DNA from: Achromobacter animicus
GTDB taxonomy: Bacteria; Pseudomonadota; Gammaproteobacteria; Burkholderiales; Burkholderiaceae_B
DNA length: 64,000 nt
Reading direction: 5' to 3'
Assembly: GCF_902859585.1 (NCBI RefSeq)
Contig: NZ_CADIJM010000009.1
Location: 1 to 64,000, forward strand
Position 1 is the stretch's first letter; each line of letters begins with the position of its first letter. The translations under genes were made by a program, and so were the position numbers. Shown piece after piece: positions 24,102-35,343 of this stretch. The notes beneath the pieces were generated by a model. The model was not told the DNA's origin. It ran no database searches and was given only the letters and a program-made list of their open reading frames with translations.

Positions 24102-25676
24102 TTACTGATCCAGCGCCACCCGCCGCTTGCCCAGACCCTTGGCCCGATACAACGCCACGTCCGCGCGCTCGAGTAACTGCAGCATGGTCGTGCCCGACTG
24201 CGGATACACGGCGATGCCGATGCTCGCCGACACCGCGACGCGCACGTTGGGATACGGCAGCGAAAGGCTCTCGACCAGCGCCTCGGCAACCAGCCGCGCG
24301 TTCTCCTGGTTGGCGCCCAGCAACAACACGGCAAATTCGTCACCGCCCAGGCGTGCCGCCACGTCGGAAACCCGGATGGCGCTTGCCATTCGGTCGGCGG
24401 CCTCTTTCAGCACCGTATCGCCCGCGGCATGGCCATGCATATCGTTGACAGCCTTGAAGCCGTCCAGGTCGATGGCCAGGATCGAGAACGCCTCACCGCT
24501 GCGCTGCGCGACCGCCAGCTCACGAAGCACGAGTTCGCCGAACAGCACCCGGTTGCACAGACCAGTCAGCGGATCGTAGTGCGCCAGATGCTGCGCGCGC
24601 GCCAGCATGCGCGACGCCTGCAGCATGGCGGCGCCCACTTCCTGGGCTTCCTTGATGCGTGTGGCAGGCAGTTCCACGGTACGGCCCTCGCCCAGCGCCA
24701 GCGCCGGCGCGACGAGCCCCTGCACGGCCGACGTCAGCCGGCTCGCCAGCCTGATCGCCAGCCACAGCCCCAGGCCGAACGCGAACAACGTGCCCATGCC
24801 GATCCACGCAATGGAACGATAAAGGTCCGTGGTCAGCAATTGCATCGGCGCGCCGGCGGCAACCGTCCAGCCCGACAGTGCCGACCGGCTGAACGCGGTG
24901 TAGACCGGCGTGCCTTCCTTGGTGATCGTTTCGAGCGACCCCTCGCCTTCCTGCTGCACGGCGCGGGCCAGCGCGGGCACCGCCTTCTGGCCAACGAATT
25001 TCGACGTGTCGCGGGTGCGGGCGACGATGGTTCCTGCGTCGTCCAGCACGGCAGCCACCCAGCCCTCGGGCAAGGCGCGGCGGCCCAACACATTGCCGAT
25101 GCGTTCGGGCGACAGCCCCACATTCAGGCTGTAGACCACCTCCCCGCCTCGCACGACCGGCACGCCGAGCGCGATGGTGGGGTCGTTGGTCAGACCGCCG
25201 GTGAACAATCCCGTCAGCACGGGCATGCGCGATTGGAAGACGCGAAGCAGCTCATCCGGCGCGCCGGTGGACGGCAACGCCGTACCGTAGGGCACTTGCG
25301 TGTTGATGATCTGGCGCCCTTCCTTGTTGGTCAGGACGTAGCTGTCGACGATCTGGAACCGCACGGACTCGCGCGCACGGCGATGAAAACCGGCAAGGTC
25401 TCCTTCGACCAGGTCCGGCGATGACGCCAGCATCTGCAAGCCGGCTTCGACGCCCGTGAGCTCGCGATCGAGGATTGCCGTGAGATTGCGCGCCAGAAAG
25501 ATGGTGTCGCGAAAGATGCGTTCCTTCTGGATGACGTAGCTTTCGTAGACCGCGACCGTCGCCACGATAAGCGCGGGGGTGATACAGGCAAAGACGAGGG
25601 CCAGCAGGCCCGTGCGCATGGAGTAGCGGCGCGCCTGGCGGCGGCGCACGCCCGCACGCGTTTCGCCGTCAGACAT
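24102..25676 (-). CDS. Membrane-bound diguanylate cyclase with periplasmic sensor
   Basis: This 524-residue protein makes cyclic di-GMP from two GTP. A helix at about 21-45 and a second at about 290-312 (AWIGMGTLFAFGLGLWLAIRLA) bracket a periplasmic domain of dCache/PAS-like look (VPVVRGGEVVYSLNVGLSPERI). A short HAMP-like linker precedes the catalytic GGDEF domain, with the A-site motif GGDEF at 444-448. The allosteric I-site RVSD (435-438) stands exactly five residues before it, so product inhibition is likely. No EAL domain. ATG at 25676 has AGGCG upstream and is preferred to an in-frame GTG five codons earlier. Confidence 0.93.
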   Translation of the reverse strand: MSDGETRAGVRRRQARRYSMRTGLLALVFACITPALIVATVAVYESYVIQKERIFRDTIFLARNLTAILDRELTGVEAGLQMLASSPDLVEGDLAGFHRRARESVRFQIVDSYVLTNKEGRQIINTQVPYGTALPSTGAPDELLRVFQSRMPVLTGLFTGGLTNDPTIALGVPVVRGGEVVYSLNVGLSPERIGNVLGRRALPEGWVAAVLDDAGTIVARTRDTSKFVGQKAVPALARAVQQEGEGSLETITKEGTPVYTAFSRSALSGWTVAAGAPMQLLTTDLYRSIAWIGMGTLFAFGLGLWLAIRLASRLTSAVQGLVAPALALGEGRTVELPATRIKEAQEVGAAMLQASRMLARAQHLAHYDPLTGLCNRVLFGELVLRELAVAQRSGEAFSILAIDLDGFKAVNDMHGHAAGDTVLKEAADRMASAIRVSDVAARLGGDEFAVLLLGANQENARLVAEALVESLSLPYPNVRVAVSASIGIAVYPQSGTTMLQLLERADVALYRAKGLGKRRVALDQ

Positions 25677-25836
25677 GGCGCGCCTCGCCACTCAGGTTCC
25701 GCACTGCGCGGACGTTCGACCTAAACAACACCCGTGGGCTCATGCGCCTCCCCGTACGCCCTCCCGGCACCCCCGCCAGGCCTGGATGGAAACTCAGAGA
25801 TTATTGCAGAACGCGCCCGCTGCCGCCTTTTGCGGC

Positions 25837-26058
25837 CTACGTCTCTTCCAGATCCGGCGTGCCGGTAAATTGGCTCTTGAGCAGCGTCAGCGCGCCTTTT
25901 TCGGCCAGCGCCTCGTTGGGGAACACGTGCTTGGTGTCTTCCAGGATGGGAAAGCCGAAGACGCGTACGCGGGTGTGGTACCCGTCAGGCGTTTCGGCAA
26001 ATTCGATGTCAAAGTTGCGTTCTTCGATCCAGCCCGACCGATGCAGTTTCCATTCCAT
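25837..26058 (-). CDS. Small hypothetical protein
   Basis: A 73-residue soluble protein, start MEWKLHRSGWIEERNFDIEF; the ATG at 26058 is preceded by AGGAG at 11 bases. It has several strand-like segments (YHTRVRVFGFPIL) and a helical end, ALAEKGALTLLKSQF. The longer open frame upstream is Cys/Pro-rich and unlikely. It lies downstream of, and with the same orientation as, the AI-2E-family gene. No family recognised. Confidence 0.6.
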   Translation of the reverse strand: MEWKLHRSGWIEERNFDIEFAETPDGYHTRVRVFGFPILEDTKHVFPNEALAEKGALTLLKSQFTGTPDLEET

Positions 26059-26163
26059 ATCCAACGCGCTCCTGTTTGGCGAAGTTGACACGAAAGGCCG
26101 GCCGCAATGACCGGCGCTGCTACACCATACACCCGGCCGGGCGCACATGGGAGCCCGGCTCGG

Positions 26164-27345
26164 TCAATCGTCGCGGGACTGGCGGTCCCGAGCCAGCGCG
26201 GCCTGCGTACCGGCAGTGGCGCCGCCCGCTGCCGCCGGCGTGCCGGCGACGGGGTTGCCCGGCAACGGCGCGCTCGCTGCGGGGACGACCGTCGGATCAC
26301 TTGCCGCGGGCGAGAACAGATCCCAGCTTGCCATGAACAGCGCCGCGATCAGCGGACCGATGACAAAGCCGTTCAGGCCGAACAGCGCCATCCCGCCAAG
26401 CGTGGAGATCAGGATCACGTAATCGGGCATCTTCGTATCCTTGCCCACGAGAATGGGGCGCAGGATGTTGTCGACCATGCCGATGACCAGCACACCGAAC
26501 GCGATGAGCACGGCGCCCTTGACCACGGAGCCCGTCAGCAGGAAGTACACGGCCACCGGCGCCCAGATCAGTCCCGCGCCAATCGCCGGAAGCAGCGACA
26601 GGAACGCCATGATCACGCCCCACAGCAACGCGCCCTGGATCGACAGGATTGAGAAGATGATGCCGCCCAGCGCGCCCTGCGCCGCCGCCACCGCGACGTT
26701 GCCCTTTACGGTGGCGCGGACGACGGTCGTGAATTTGCGGAACAGGTGCTGCTTGTGCATGTCGCTCAGCGGCACCGCGCGCCGCAGCCGGGCCGAAAGC
26801 TGGGGCCCGTCACGCAGCAGGAAGAAGAGCAGATACAGCATGATGCCGAAGCTGACCACGAACTGGAACGTGTCCTGTCCGATGTTCAGGGCTTGGGTCG
26901 CCAGGAACTGGCTTGCCTGCATCGCGCCGGCGCTCAGCTTGTCCTGCAGGCTGGGAATATCGGCCAGGTCGAAGCGCGCCAGCAGCGCGTGCACCGACGG
27001 CGGCAAGGCGTCCATTGCCTGCTGGAAGTACGCGCCAAAGTTGATCTGGCCTGACTTGATGCTTTGATAGAGGCTCGCGCCTTCGCTCACCAGCGAGCCG
27101 CTGATCACGACCAACGGAAGAATCACCAGCAGCAGCACCAGCAGCAGCGTGATGAGCGCGGCGAGATTGCGCCGGCCGCCAATGCGCACCACCAGGCGGC
27201 GCTGCAAGGGCGCAAAAAGAATGGCCAGAATGGTGCCCCAGAACACGGCCCCATAGAAAGGCCACAACAGCCAGCCGAACGCGATGGTGACCACCACCAG
27301 CAAAAGCACGAAGGTTCTGTAATGCACGCCTGAAGATTCGCTCAT
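26164..27345 (-). CDS. AI-2E-family (PerM/YdiK-type) membrane transporter
   Basis: This 393-residue membrane protein belongs to the AI-2E transporter/PerM family, whose members include exporters of autoinducer-2 and sodium/proton antiporters. There are about eight helices: two at the start (YRTFVLLLVVVTIAFGWLLWPF; VFWGTILAILFAPL), then RNLAALITLLLVLLLVILPLVVISGSLV. After an amphipathic soluble segment come the paired helices of the C-terminal half, with the conserved VDNILRPILVGKDTKMPDYVILISTLGG motif. A Pro/Ala-rich cytoplasmic tail ends the protein. ATG at 27345 (MSESSGVHYR) matches where homology should begin. The substrate is unknown. Confidence 0.88.
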   Translation of the reverse strand: MSESSGVHYRTFVLLLVVVTIAFGWLLWPFYGAVFWGTILAILFAPLQRRLVVRIGGRRNLAALITLLLVLLLVILPLVVISGSLVSEGASLYQSIKSGQINFGAYFQQAMDALPPSVHALLARFDLADIPSLQDKLSAGAMQASQFLATQALNIGQDTFQFVVSFGIMLYLLFFLLRDGPQLSARLRRAVPLSDMHKQHLFRKFTTVVRATVKGNVAVAAAQGALGGIIFSILSIQGALLWGVIMAFLSLLPAIGAGLIWAPVAVYFLLTGSVVKGAVLIAFGVLVIGMVDNILRPILVGKDTKMPDYVILISTLGGMALFGLNGFVIGPLIAALFMASWDLFSPAASDPTVVPAASAPLPGNPVAGTPAAAGGATAGTQAALARDRQSRDD

Positions 27346-27436
27346 GGTGTGTCCAAGGCACGGCATGCGCCGCGAGAGCCGCATTGTACAAAGCGCCGCC
27401 TGGCGCCGCTTGCATTGAGACGAGGCTGATCCACGG

Positions 27437-28150
27437 CTATGGCGCCTTCGAGCCGGCGCTCGCTGCCTGCAGCAGCGTGGCGCGGGCGGCTTCAAGACCG
27501 TCGGACTGCGCATTCAGCGCTTGCAGACGCAGGTTCAGTTCCTGTTGCAACGTCGGTTTCGCCACCTTCGTCTGCCCATCCTCGAAGGTGACGTCCGCGC
27601 CATTGGCAGCCACGAAGTCCGCAATGCCCAGCGCGTCGCGGGCGACCGAGTCCATCCTGGCCGCGGCCTCCATCATGTCGGCAGCCGGCGCTGTCACCGC
27701 CTCGTCGTAGACGCCGTCATACACGGGTGCCAGATCGGCGGGCAGCGTCAAGGCCGCGCGCGCCTTGTCGGCCTTGCTTCGCGCCGCCTGGACCTGCGCG
27801 GCGCTGTCTGCCAGCGTCTTGCGCGCCGCCTGCAGGCTGGCCTTGCGCTCCACGATCTCGCTTACCGACCGGATCGTCTCCACGGACAGCACTTCGCGCA
27901 GCGGCGCGGCCGCCTTGGCCATGGCGTCCTGGAAATCCGTCATTACTTCGTAGGCGTCGTCGTAATCCCCGATCGCGTCCTTTTCCTGCTTGCTCAACAG
28001 ACCGATCGGCACGAGCGTCACGTTGTTCATGCGGACTTGCAGAACCTGTATGAACGCGGCGCGCTCCTGCGGCTCCTTGTTGACGCAGGCCGCCAGCAAC
28101 AGCATCGAAACCGCCGCCATGCCCGCCACCCACGCGCGAACCCAACCCAT
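27437..28150 (-). CDS. DUF3053-type lipoprotein
   Basis: This 237-residue exported protein has a signal peptide with lipobox L-A-A-C22 and so should be lipid-anchored. The mature part is helical, with FIQVLQVRMNNVTLVPIGLLSKQEKDAIGDYDDAYEVM, which fits DUF3053 (YiaF) proteins of unknown function, followed by Ala/Gln/Lys-rich helices suggesting a coiled coil (SLQAARKTLADSAAQVQAARSKADKARAA). ATG at 28150 is preferred because AGGA stands six bases before it; another ATG two codons upstream has no room for a ribosome site. Confidence 0.8.
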   Translation of the reverse strand: MGWVRAWVAGMAAVSMLLLAACVNKEPQERAAFIQVLQVRMNNVTLVPIGLLSKQEKDAIGDYDDAYEVMTDFQDAMAKAAAPLREVLSVETIRSVSEIVERKASLQAARKTLADSAAQVQAARSKADKARAALTLPADLAPVYDGVYDEAVTAPAADMMEAAARMDSVARDALGIADFVAANGADVTFEDGQTKVAKPTLQQELNLRLQALNAQSDGLEAARATLLQAASAGSKAP

Positions 28151-28352
28151 GCGCATCCTTTTGCACTCCGATTCTGCAGATTACGGGAAGATTATCCGGT
28201 AGCCCCGAGCTTGGATCCGAATGGGGCGAAATTTGTTGCCATCGAAGCGAGTTGACACAGGGAGAGCGGCGCGCATGCCCGCGGCGCCGGCGTCCTCTAA
28301 AATCACGGATTCGGCGGCGTTCGGCCGCCCGCAACACACACTGGCTGCCCCC

Positions 28353-28712
28353 ATGACTCAGAACGCTTCTCCCCTGCCCTGGGGTTTCACGCTCCCGGAT
28401 TGCCGCGGCGCGAACGCCTTGCTCCTTTTCATGAACGACCTGGCGCGGGTGGTCAACCAGTACCTCGGCCACGGCAAGCTATCGGAAGAGGCGCTGGCGG
28501 ACGCCCAGAAAGCCGTGGACGCGCTGCTGGAACGCTATGTGGAGAGTCAGGCGGCGCCCGAGGCCTTTGACGACGAGCGCATCGAACTGGCGTTGGAAAC
28601 CTTGCCGCAGCCCGACGGCACGACCAGCACCCAAGTGGCGCTGCGCATGTCGCCGCGCCTGGAAGGCCTGATCATCGAGGCCCAACGCCAGGCCCGTCCC
28701 GCGGCGCACTAA
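28353..28712 (+). CDS. Conserved-looking hypothetical protein
   Basis: A 119-residue soluble protein, MTQNASPLPWGFTLPD; it is largely helical, with MNDLARVVNQYLGHGKLSEEALADAQKAVDALLERYV and a C-terminal strand-helix with RMSPRLEGLIIEAQRQA. The start is the first ATG after a non-coding-looking stretch. A 10-bp perfect hairpin follows 12 bases after the stop. Composition supports a real gene, but I do not recognise a family. Confidence 0.65.
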   Translation: MTQNASPLPWGFTLPDCRGANALLLFMNDLARVVNQYLGHGKLSEEALADAQKAVDALLERYVESQAAPEAFDDERIELALETLPQPDGTTSTQVALRMSPRLEGLIIEAQRQARPAAH

Positions 28713-29403
28713 CGCGTATTTGCTCGGCCGGATGCCTATCCGGCCGAAAATGCTTGCATAATCGCGTATTCTCCGATATTATCGTCGGTTGGATCTGCGC
28801 AGTCGTACCCCGGTACGCCATGTCCGCCACGAACTGCTCACCCCAAGCTGGCCGCAAAAAAGCGGTTGCCGCAAACAGATCCGCCTCCCGTAAGCTCTGC
28901 GTCCTTGCGAAGTACAACGCAAAATACGCAAACCCAGAGCACCATCGGAAACCCCACGCCTTCGCCCATCCGCCAGTCCGGATCGGCCTGAAGCAGATAC
29001 ACCCAAATAACACGTTGCTTTTCCGGAAGCAGCGACGCATGCCGCGGTCCAACCACCGCGAGCGCCAGAGCCAACCCACTCTGTGCGCACCCAGGGCTGC
29101 ATCGGCGCACGCTACCGCGCCGGCAACCATGCCCGTGTATGGCGCGCCTGCGCCCTGCAGCCCGACCGATGCCCGCCAGGACTGGACGAAGGCATCACCA
29201 CGCCGGCCCGGCGCGCAAAAAACATGAGAATGCGCAAAAGAACGGCAGCAGCAATGCGTTAGTGTCATGTAACGCCTGTCCAATACATCCGGCGGACAAG
29301 GCGCTTCGCGAAGGTCCGGCCAAGTGCCCTGCATTTGCCCGGCTTGCGCGCACCATGACAAGACGCAGCTTTTCCAATAACTAGAACCTAAAGAGAACAC
29401 AAC
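28713..29403. other. 0.7-kb stretch without a supported gene
   Basis: After the hairpin at 28724-28747 there is no frame with convincing coding character. An 11-kDa minus-strand frame (about 28838-29110) contains membrane-like text such as GFPMVLWVCVFCVVL but shows no start site or family. Neighbouring minus-strand frames also contain hydrophobic pieces, so this may be a decayed small membrane-protein gene. Confidence 0.4.
28724..28747. terminator. 10-bp perfect hairpin
   Basis: TCGGCCGGAT, loop GCCT, ATCCGGCCGA. It lies just past the stop of the 119-residue protein; it is followed by AAAATGC on the plus strand, so termination would have to be Rho-assisted or the hairpin has another role. 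Confidence 0.5.
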
Positions 29404-29685
29404 ATGAATACTCGTTTCACCACCACCGAACTGATCCGCCGCCCGGCCCATACGCAGCTCGACGACATGCCCATCCACATCGGCGACATCGTCTACCTGA
29501 AGCCGGCCAACGGCCCCGAAATCCGCGCCACGGTCATCTTCAACGCGCCGATCAACGGCACCACCACCTACACCACCGAAGTCGTGCCGTGCGGCGCGCC
29601 CGCGCAAAAGACGCCCGCCCAGCGCATCCGGTTCCGCCACGAGCACGTGCATCGCATTGAACCGGTGCGCCGCAACGCTCGCTAA
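29404..29685 (+). CDS. Small hypothetical protein
   Basis: A 93-residue soluble basic protein: MNTRFTTTELIRRPAHTQ, then a small beta-barrel-like core (MPIHIGDIVYLKPANGPEIRATVIFNAPINGTTTYTTEVVP). The tail carries an Arg/His-rich segment, QRIRFRHEHVHRIEPVRRNAR. The SH3-like core with a basic tail could bind nucleic acid, but this is conjecture. A weak AAGAGA precedes the ATG. A terminator follows at once. Confidence 0.65.
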   Translation: MNTRFTTTELIRRPAHTQLDDMPIHIGDIVYLKPANGPEIRATVIFNAPINGTTTYTTEVVPCGAPAQKTPAQRIRFRHEHVHRIEPVRRNAR

Positions 29686-29695
29686 GCAGACCAAC

Positions 29696-29722
29696 ACCGC
29701 CGCGCTTACCCCGCGGCGGTTT
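29696..29722 (+). terminator. Terminator after the 93-residue protein
   Basis: ACCGCCGCG (29696-29704), loop CTTACCC, CGCGGCGGT (29712-29720), then TT. A 9-bp stem 11 bases past the stop; the T-run is short. Confidence 0.65.
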
Positions 29723-29770
29723 GCTTTGTGCGTGATAAATTCCCAGCAACTTCAGCCCGCTGATCTCACC

Positions 29771-30463
29771 ATGCATAACAATCGTCTTGCGGTCCGCATC
29801 TGGGACCTTCCCACCCGCCTCTTTCACTGGGGACTTGTCGTCTGCATCGTCGGCGCGTTCGTCAGCGTGAAACTGGGCGGCCTGTACATGGACTGGCACG
29901 TGCGGTTCGGCTGTACGGCGCTGGGCCTCATCATCTTCCGCGTGCTGTGGGGCTTTGCCGGACCGCGCTATGCCAGGTTCGCGCATTTCGTTCGCGGCCC
30001 CGGCGCCGTGGCCCGCTACCTGAAGGGCGCCGCCGCGCCCGCCGGCCACAATCCGCTGGGCGCCCTGTCGGTCATGGCATTGCTGCTGGTCGTGGGCTTT
30101 CAGGCGGTCAGCGGCCTGTTCACCACGGACGACATCATGACGCAGGGTCCGCTGTTCGGACACGTATCCGAAGCCACCGCCAGCGCCATGACGTCCTGGC
30201 ACAAGCTCAATGAATGGGTCATCATCGGCCTGGTCGTCCTGCACCTGCTGGCCGTCACGTGGTACGTGGTGGTGCGCCGCAAGCGTCTGGTGCGTGCCAT
30301 CATCACCGGCAACGTCGATGCCAAGGACGTGCCCGCCGGCACGCCGCCCGCGCAGGACGGCCTGGCCATCTGGCTGCGCGCACTGTTGCTGGGCGCCTGC
30401 GTGACCGGGCTGGTGCTGTGGATACGATCGCTCGAGGTCGTGTCCGACATGTCGTTCTCCTGA
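29771..30463 (+). CDS. Cytochrome b561 (b/b6-type) family protein
   Basis: This 230-residue membrane protein fits the cytochrome b561/Ni-Fe-hydrogenase cytochrome b family. It carries two b haems within a four- or five-helix bundle and moves electrons in the inner membrane. Likely haem histidines are in RLFHWGL (about 20), DWHVRFG (about 43) and the helix SWHKLNEWVIIGLVVLHLLAV, which carries two. A fifth helix (LRALLLGACVTGLVLWI) ends the protein. No dehydrogenase or hydrogenase gene is adjacent. It converges on a cytochrome c' gene across a shared terminator, and the two may be partners. Confidence 0.88.
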   Translation: MHNNRLAVRIWDLPTRLFHWGLVVCIVGAFVSVKLGGLYMDWHVRFGCTALGLIIFRVLWGFAGPRYARFAHFVRGPGAVARYLKGAAAPAGHNPLGALSVMALLLVVGFQAVSGLFTTDDIMTQGPLFGHVSEATASAMTSWHKLNEWVIIGLVVLHLLAVTWYVVVRRKRLVRAIITGNVDAKDVPAGTPPAQDGLAIWLRALLLGACVTGLVLWIRSLEVVSDMSFS

Positions 30464-30487
30464 CTCTGCCCAAGCGAACAGCCCATG

Positions 30488-30513
30488 AAAAAAGCCCCTT
30501 GACGGGGCTTTTT
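30488..30513. terminator. Bidirectional terminator between cytochrome genes
   Basis: AAAAGCCCC (30490-30498), loop TTGAC, GGGGCTTTTT (30504-30513). The A-run on one side and T-run on the other serve both converging genes. Confidence 0.85.
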
Positions 30514-30556
30514 GCTTGCCAGGATGACGGGCCGGATCTGACAACGGCCCGATGCC

Positions 30557-31015
30557 TTATTTCTTCTTGCGGTACGAATCGTGGCAGGCTTTGCAGCTGG
30601 CGCCGACGTCGCCGAAGGCCGCGCGCAGCTTGTCCAGATCGCCGGCATCGGCGGCTGCCGACAGTTTCACGATGTTGTCCTGAAACGCCTGCTGCTTCTG
30701 CTTGAAGCCAGCCGCGTCGCTCCAGATTTCGGGACGGGCGTCACCGCCTTCCGTACCCGGGCCGAAACCCGCCCACGGCAATGCCGACAGCGTCTTCAGC
30801 ACATCGACGTTGGCCTTGATCTGCGCGGCGTCATAGGGCGCCTGGCCCTTGACCACCGGCGCCATGCGGCCGAAGTGCGAGCCGATCAGTGCAAGCGCCG
30901 ACTGGCGGTACTTGACGGCATCTTCGGGCTTGGCGAATTGCGCGGAGGCGGACGTTGCCAGCAGCGGACCCACCGTCATACAGGCCAGCGCAGCGAGCGT
31001 GGACAACTTCTTCAT
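30557..31015 (-). CDS. Cytochrome c'
   Basis: This 152-residue periplasmic protein has a signal peptide ending at ATSASA-Q and a four-helix bundle with the covalent haem site C141-K-A-C144-H145 at the C-terminal end, the hallmark of class II cytochrome c'. Family members bind NO and protect against nitrosative stress, or carry electrons. ATG at 31015 (MKKLSTLAALA) has GGGAG six bases upstream. Its stop faces the convergent cytochrome b561 gene. Confidence 0.93.
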   Translation of the reverse strand: MKKLSTLAALACMTVGPLLATSASAQFAKPEDAVKYRQSALALIGSHFGRMAPVVKGQAPYDAAQIKANVDVLKTLSALPWAGFGPGTEGGDARPEIWSDAAGFKQKQQAFQDNIVKLSAAADAGDLDKLRAAFGDVGASCKACHDSYRKKK

Positions 31016-31073
31016 TGATTTCTCCCGTAGGTACAACGTGAAAGCCGCGCGCGTAACGCGCGCGGCACGGCGA

Positions 31074-33314
<2,241 letters not shown>

Positions 33315-34133
33315 TCAAACCGTCCAGGTCTGCCAGGCCTTGAACAGCATGTACGCCGCCAGCGCGAACAGCAGCGCGGCGAACACGCGCTTGAGCGTCT
33401 GCACCGGCAGGCGATGGGCCATGCGCGCCCCCAGCGGCGCCGTCAGGACGCTGGTGCAGACCAGCGCCAGCAATGCCGGCCAGTAGATGAAGCCGAGCAT
33501 CCCCGGATAGGTCTGGGCTTCGTTCAGGCCCGAAACGATATAACCCACGCTGTTGGCCAGCGCGATGGGAAAGCCCAGGGCCGCCGAGGTCGACACCGCA
33601 TTGTGCAGGGCCACGTTGCACCAGACCATGAACGGCACCGACAGAAAGCCGCCCCCGGCGCCGACCAGGCCCGACAGGAAGCCGATGCCCGCCCCCGCCG
33701 CACTGGTGCCGACCACGCCCGGCATCTGGCGCGTGGGCTTGGGCTTCTTGTTGCGCAGCATGCTCCAGCCGGAGTAGCCCACGAACAACGCGAAGAACAG
33801 CGACAGCCACAGCGTGCTCAGCGCGGCAAACACCGCGCCGCCCGACAGCAGCCCGCCGATGATGATGCCCGGCGCCATCGCCGCGACGATGCGCCACTTG
33901 ATGGTGCCCCGCTGCTGGTGAGCGCGCACGCTGGAAATGGAGGTAAAGAGGATCGACGTCATGGACGTGGCGATCGCGGCGTGCACCACCAGGTCGGCCG
34001 GCATGCCCTGCCAGGTGAACAGCATCGTCAAAAAGGGAACCAGCAGCATGCCGCCGCCAATGCCCAGCAGGCCCGCGGCAAAGCCGACCACTCCGCCCAA
34101 CACCAGCAGGCAGATCACCATCGTCACATCCAC
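33315..34133 (-). CDS. TauE/SafE-family permease
   Basis: This 272-residue protein has the eight-helix TauE/SafE fold with two repeated halves: GFAAGLLGIGGGMLLVPFL in the first and FLSGLVGAGGGFLSVPFMV in the second, the duplicated glycine-rich motif of the family. Members are suggested to export sulfite, sulfoacetate or other anions. The start codon is GTG at 34133, supported by GAGGAG six bases upstream; an ATG four codons later has no such site. The substrate is unknown. It lies 84 bases downstream of mnmA. Confidence 0.9.
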   Translation of the reverse strand: MDVTMVICLLVLGGVVGFAAGLLGIGGGMLLVPFLTMLFTWQGMPADLVVHAAIATSMTSILFTSISSVRAHQQRGTIKWRIVAAMAPGIIIGGLLSGGAVFAALSTLWLSLFFALFVGYSGWSMLRNKKPKPTRQMPGVVGTSAAGAGIGFLSGLVGAGGGFLSVPFMVWCNVALHNAVSTSAALGFPIALANSVGYIVSGLNEAQTYPGMLGFIYWPALLALVCTSVLTAPLGARMAHRLPVQTLKRVFAALLFALAAYMLFKAWQTWTV

Positions 34134-34217
34134 AACCGTCTCCTCAGTTTTATTGTCATGAACAAGGCCCCGCGGGCATGGCTCCGGGGGGCCTTGGTTA
34201 CGTGCAGCGGGGACTGC

Positions 34218-35336
34218 TTAAATAATGATCCCGCCACCCAGGCAAACCTCGCCATCGTATAGCACGGCCGACTGCCCGGGCGTCACCGCCCATTGCGGCT
34301 CGGTGAAATCCAGCGAAAACGTCTCGGGCGCCGCATCGCCCAGGCGGCACGCCGCGTCGGCTTGCCGATAGCGGGTCTTGGCGCCGTAGGCGCCCGCTGC
34401 CGGCGGGTGACCGGCCACCCAGCTCGCGTCCTGCGCCTTCAGATCGCCAGACAGCAGCCAAGGATGGTCATGCCCCTGCACGACGTACAGCACGTTGCGT
34501 TCCAGATCCTTGCGCGCCACGTACCAGGCCTCGGCCGTGCCGTCGTCCCGCTGGCGGCCCTTGACGCCGCCCACGCCCAGCCCCTTGCGCTGGCCCAGCG
34601 TGTAGAACGAAAGCCCTTCGTGGCGGCCGACCTTCTGCCCTTCGGGCGTCAGGATGGGACCGGGCTCGGTGGGCAGGTAACGGTTCAGAAATTCCCGGAA
34701 CGGCCGCTCGCCGATGAAGCAGATCCCCGTGGAATCCTTCTTGGCGGCGTTGTGCAGGCCGATCTCGTGCGCGATGCGCCGCACTTCGGTCTTGTGGATC
34801 TCGCCCAGCGGAAACAGCGTGCGCGACAACTGCGCCTGGTTCAGGCGATGCAGGAAGTAGCTCTGGTCCTTGGATGCGTCCAGCGCCTTCAGCAACTGGA
34901 ACTGCGAGCCGCCGCCCTCGGCGGGCACTTCGCGCACGCGGGCGTAATGGCCGGTCGCGATGTGTTCTGCGCCCAGCGCCATGGCGTGGTCGAGGAACGC
35001 CTTGAACTTGATCTCGGCATTGCATAGGACGTCGGGGTTGGGCGTACGGCCCGCGGAGTATTCGCGCAGGAAATCCGCGAACACGCGGTCCTTGTACTCG
35101 GCGGCGAAGTTGACGTATTCGAACTCGACGCCGACCAGGTCCGCGACGCTGGCGGCGTCCAGGAGATCCTGGCGGGTGGAGCAGTATTCGGAATCGTCGT
35201 CGTCTTCCCAGTTCTTCATGAACAGGCCGACGACCTCGTAGCCTTGCTGTTTGAGCAGCCAGGCGGTGACCGAAGAATCGACCCCGCCGGACATGCCGAC
35301 GACAACGCGGCCTTTCTTGGTGGATGTTTGACTCAT
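34218..35336 (-). CDS. mnmA: tRNA-specific 2-thiouridylase MnmA
   Basis: MnmA puts sulfur on U34 of tRNA-Lys, -Glu and -Gln using ATP and a persulfide from IscS via the Tus relay. The 372-residue protein has the PP-loop [11 protein letters not shown] (12-22), the catalytic cysteines C105 ([11 protein letters not shown]) and C206 ([13 protein letters not shown]), and the conserved [18 protein letters not shown] segment. A CAAGGCCCC/GGGGCCTTG hairpin (34163-34171 and 34188-34196) follows but lacks a T-run. The upstream LysR-type gene ends 8 bases before the start and reads the same way. Confidence 0.97.
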   Translation of the reverse strand: MSQTSTKKGRVVVGMSGGVDSSVTAWLLKQQGYEVVGLFMKNWEDDDDSEYCSTRQDLLDAASVADLVGVEFEYVNFAAEYKDRVFADFLREYSAGRTPNPDVLCNAEIKFKAFLDHAMALGAEHIATGHYARVREVPAEGGGSQFQLLKALDASKDQSYFLHRLNQAQLSRTLFPLGEIHKTEVRRIAHEIGLHNAAKKDSTGICFIGERPFREFLNRYLPTEPGPILTPEGQKVGRHEGLSFYTLGQRKGLGVGGVKGRQRDDGTAEAWYVARKDLERNVLYVVQGHDHPWLLSGDLKAQDASWVAGHPPAAGAYGAKTRYRQADAACRLGDAAPETFSLDFTEPQWAVTPGQSAVLYDGEVCLGGGIII

Positions 35337-35343
35337 GATGCGG

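Noticed and set aside
28754-29227. A 157-codon plus-strand frame
   Set aside because: Its composition is random, with no ribosome site and no motif.
34163-34196. CAAGGCCCC/GGGGCCTTG hairpin after mnmA as a terminator
   Set aside because: The stem is good but no U-run follows on the minus strand, so it is only mentioned with mnmA.
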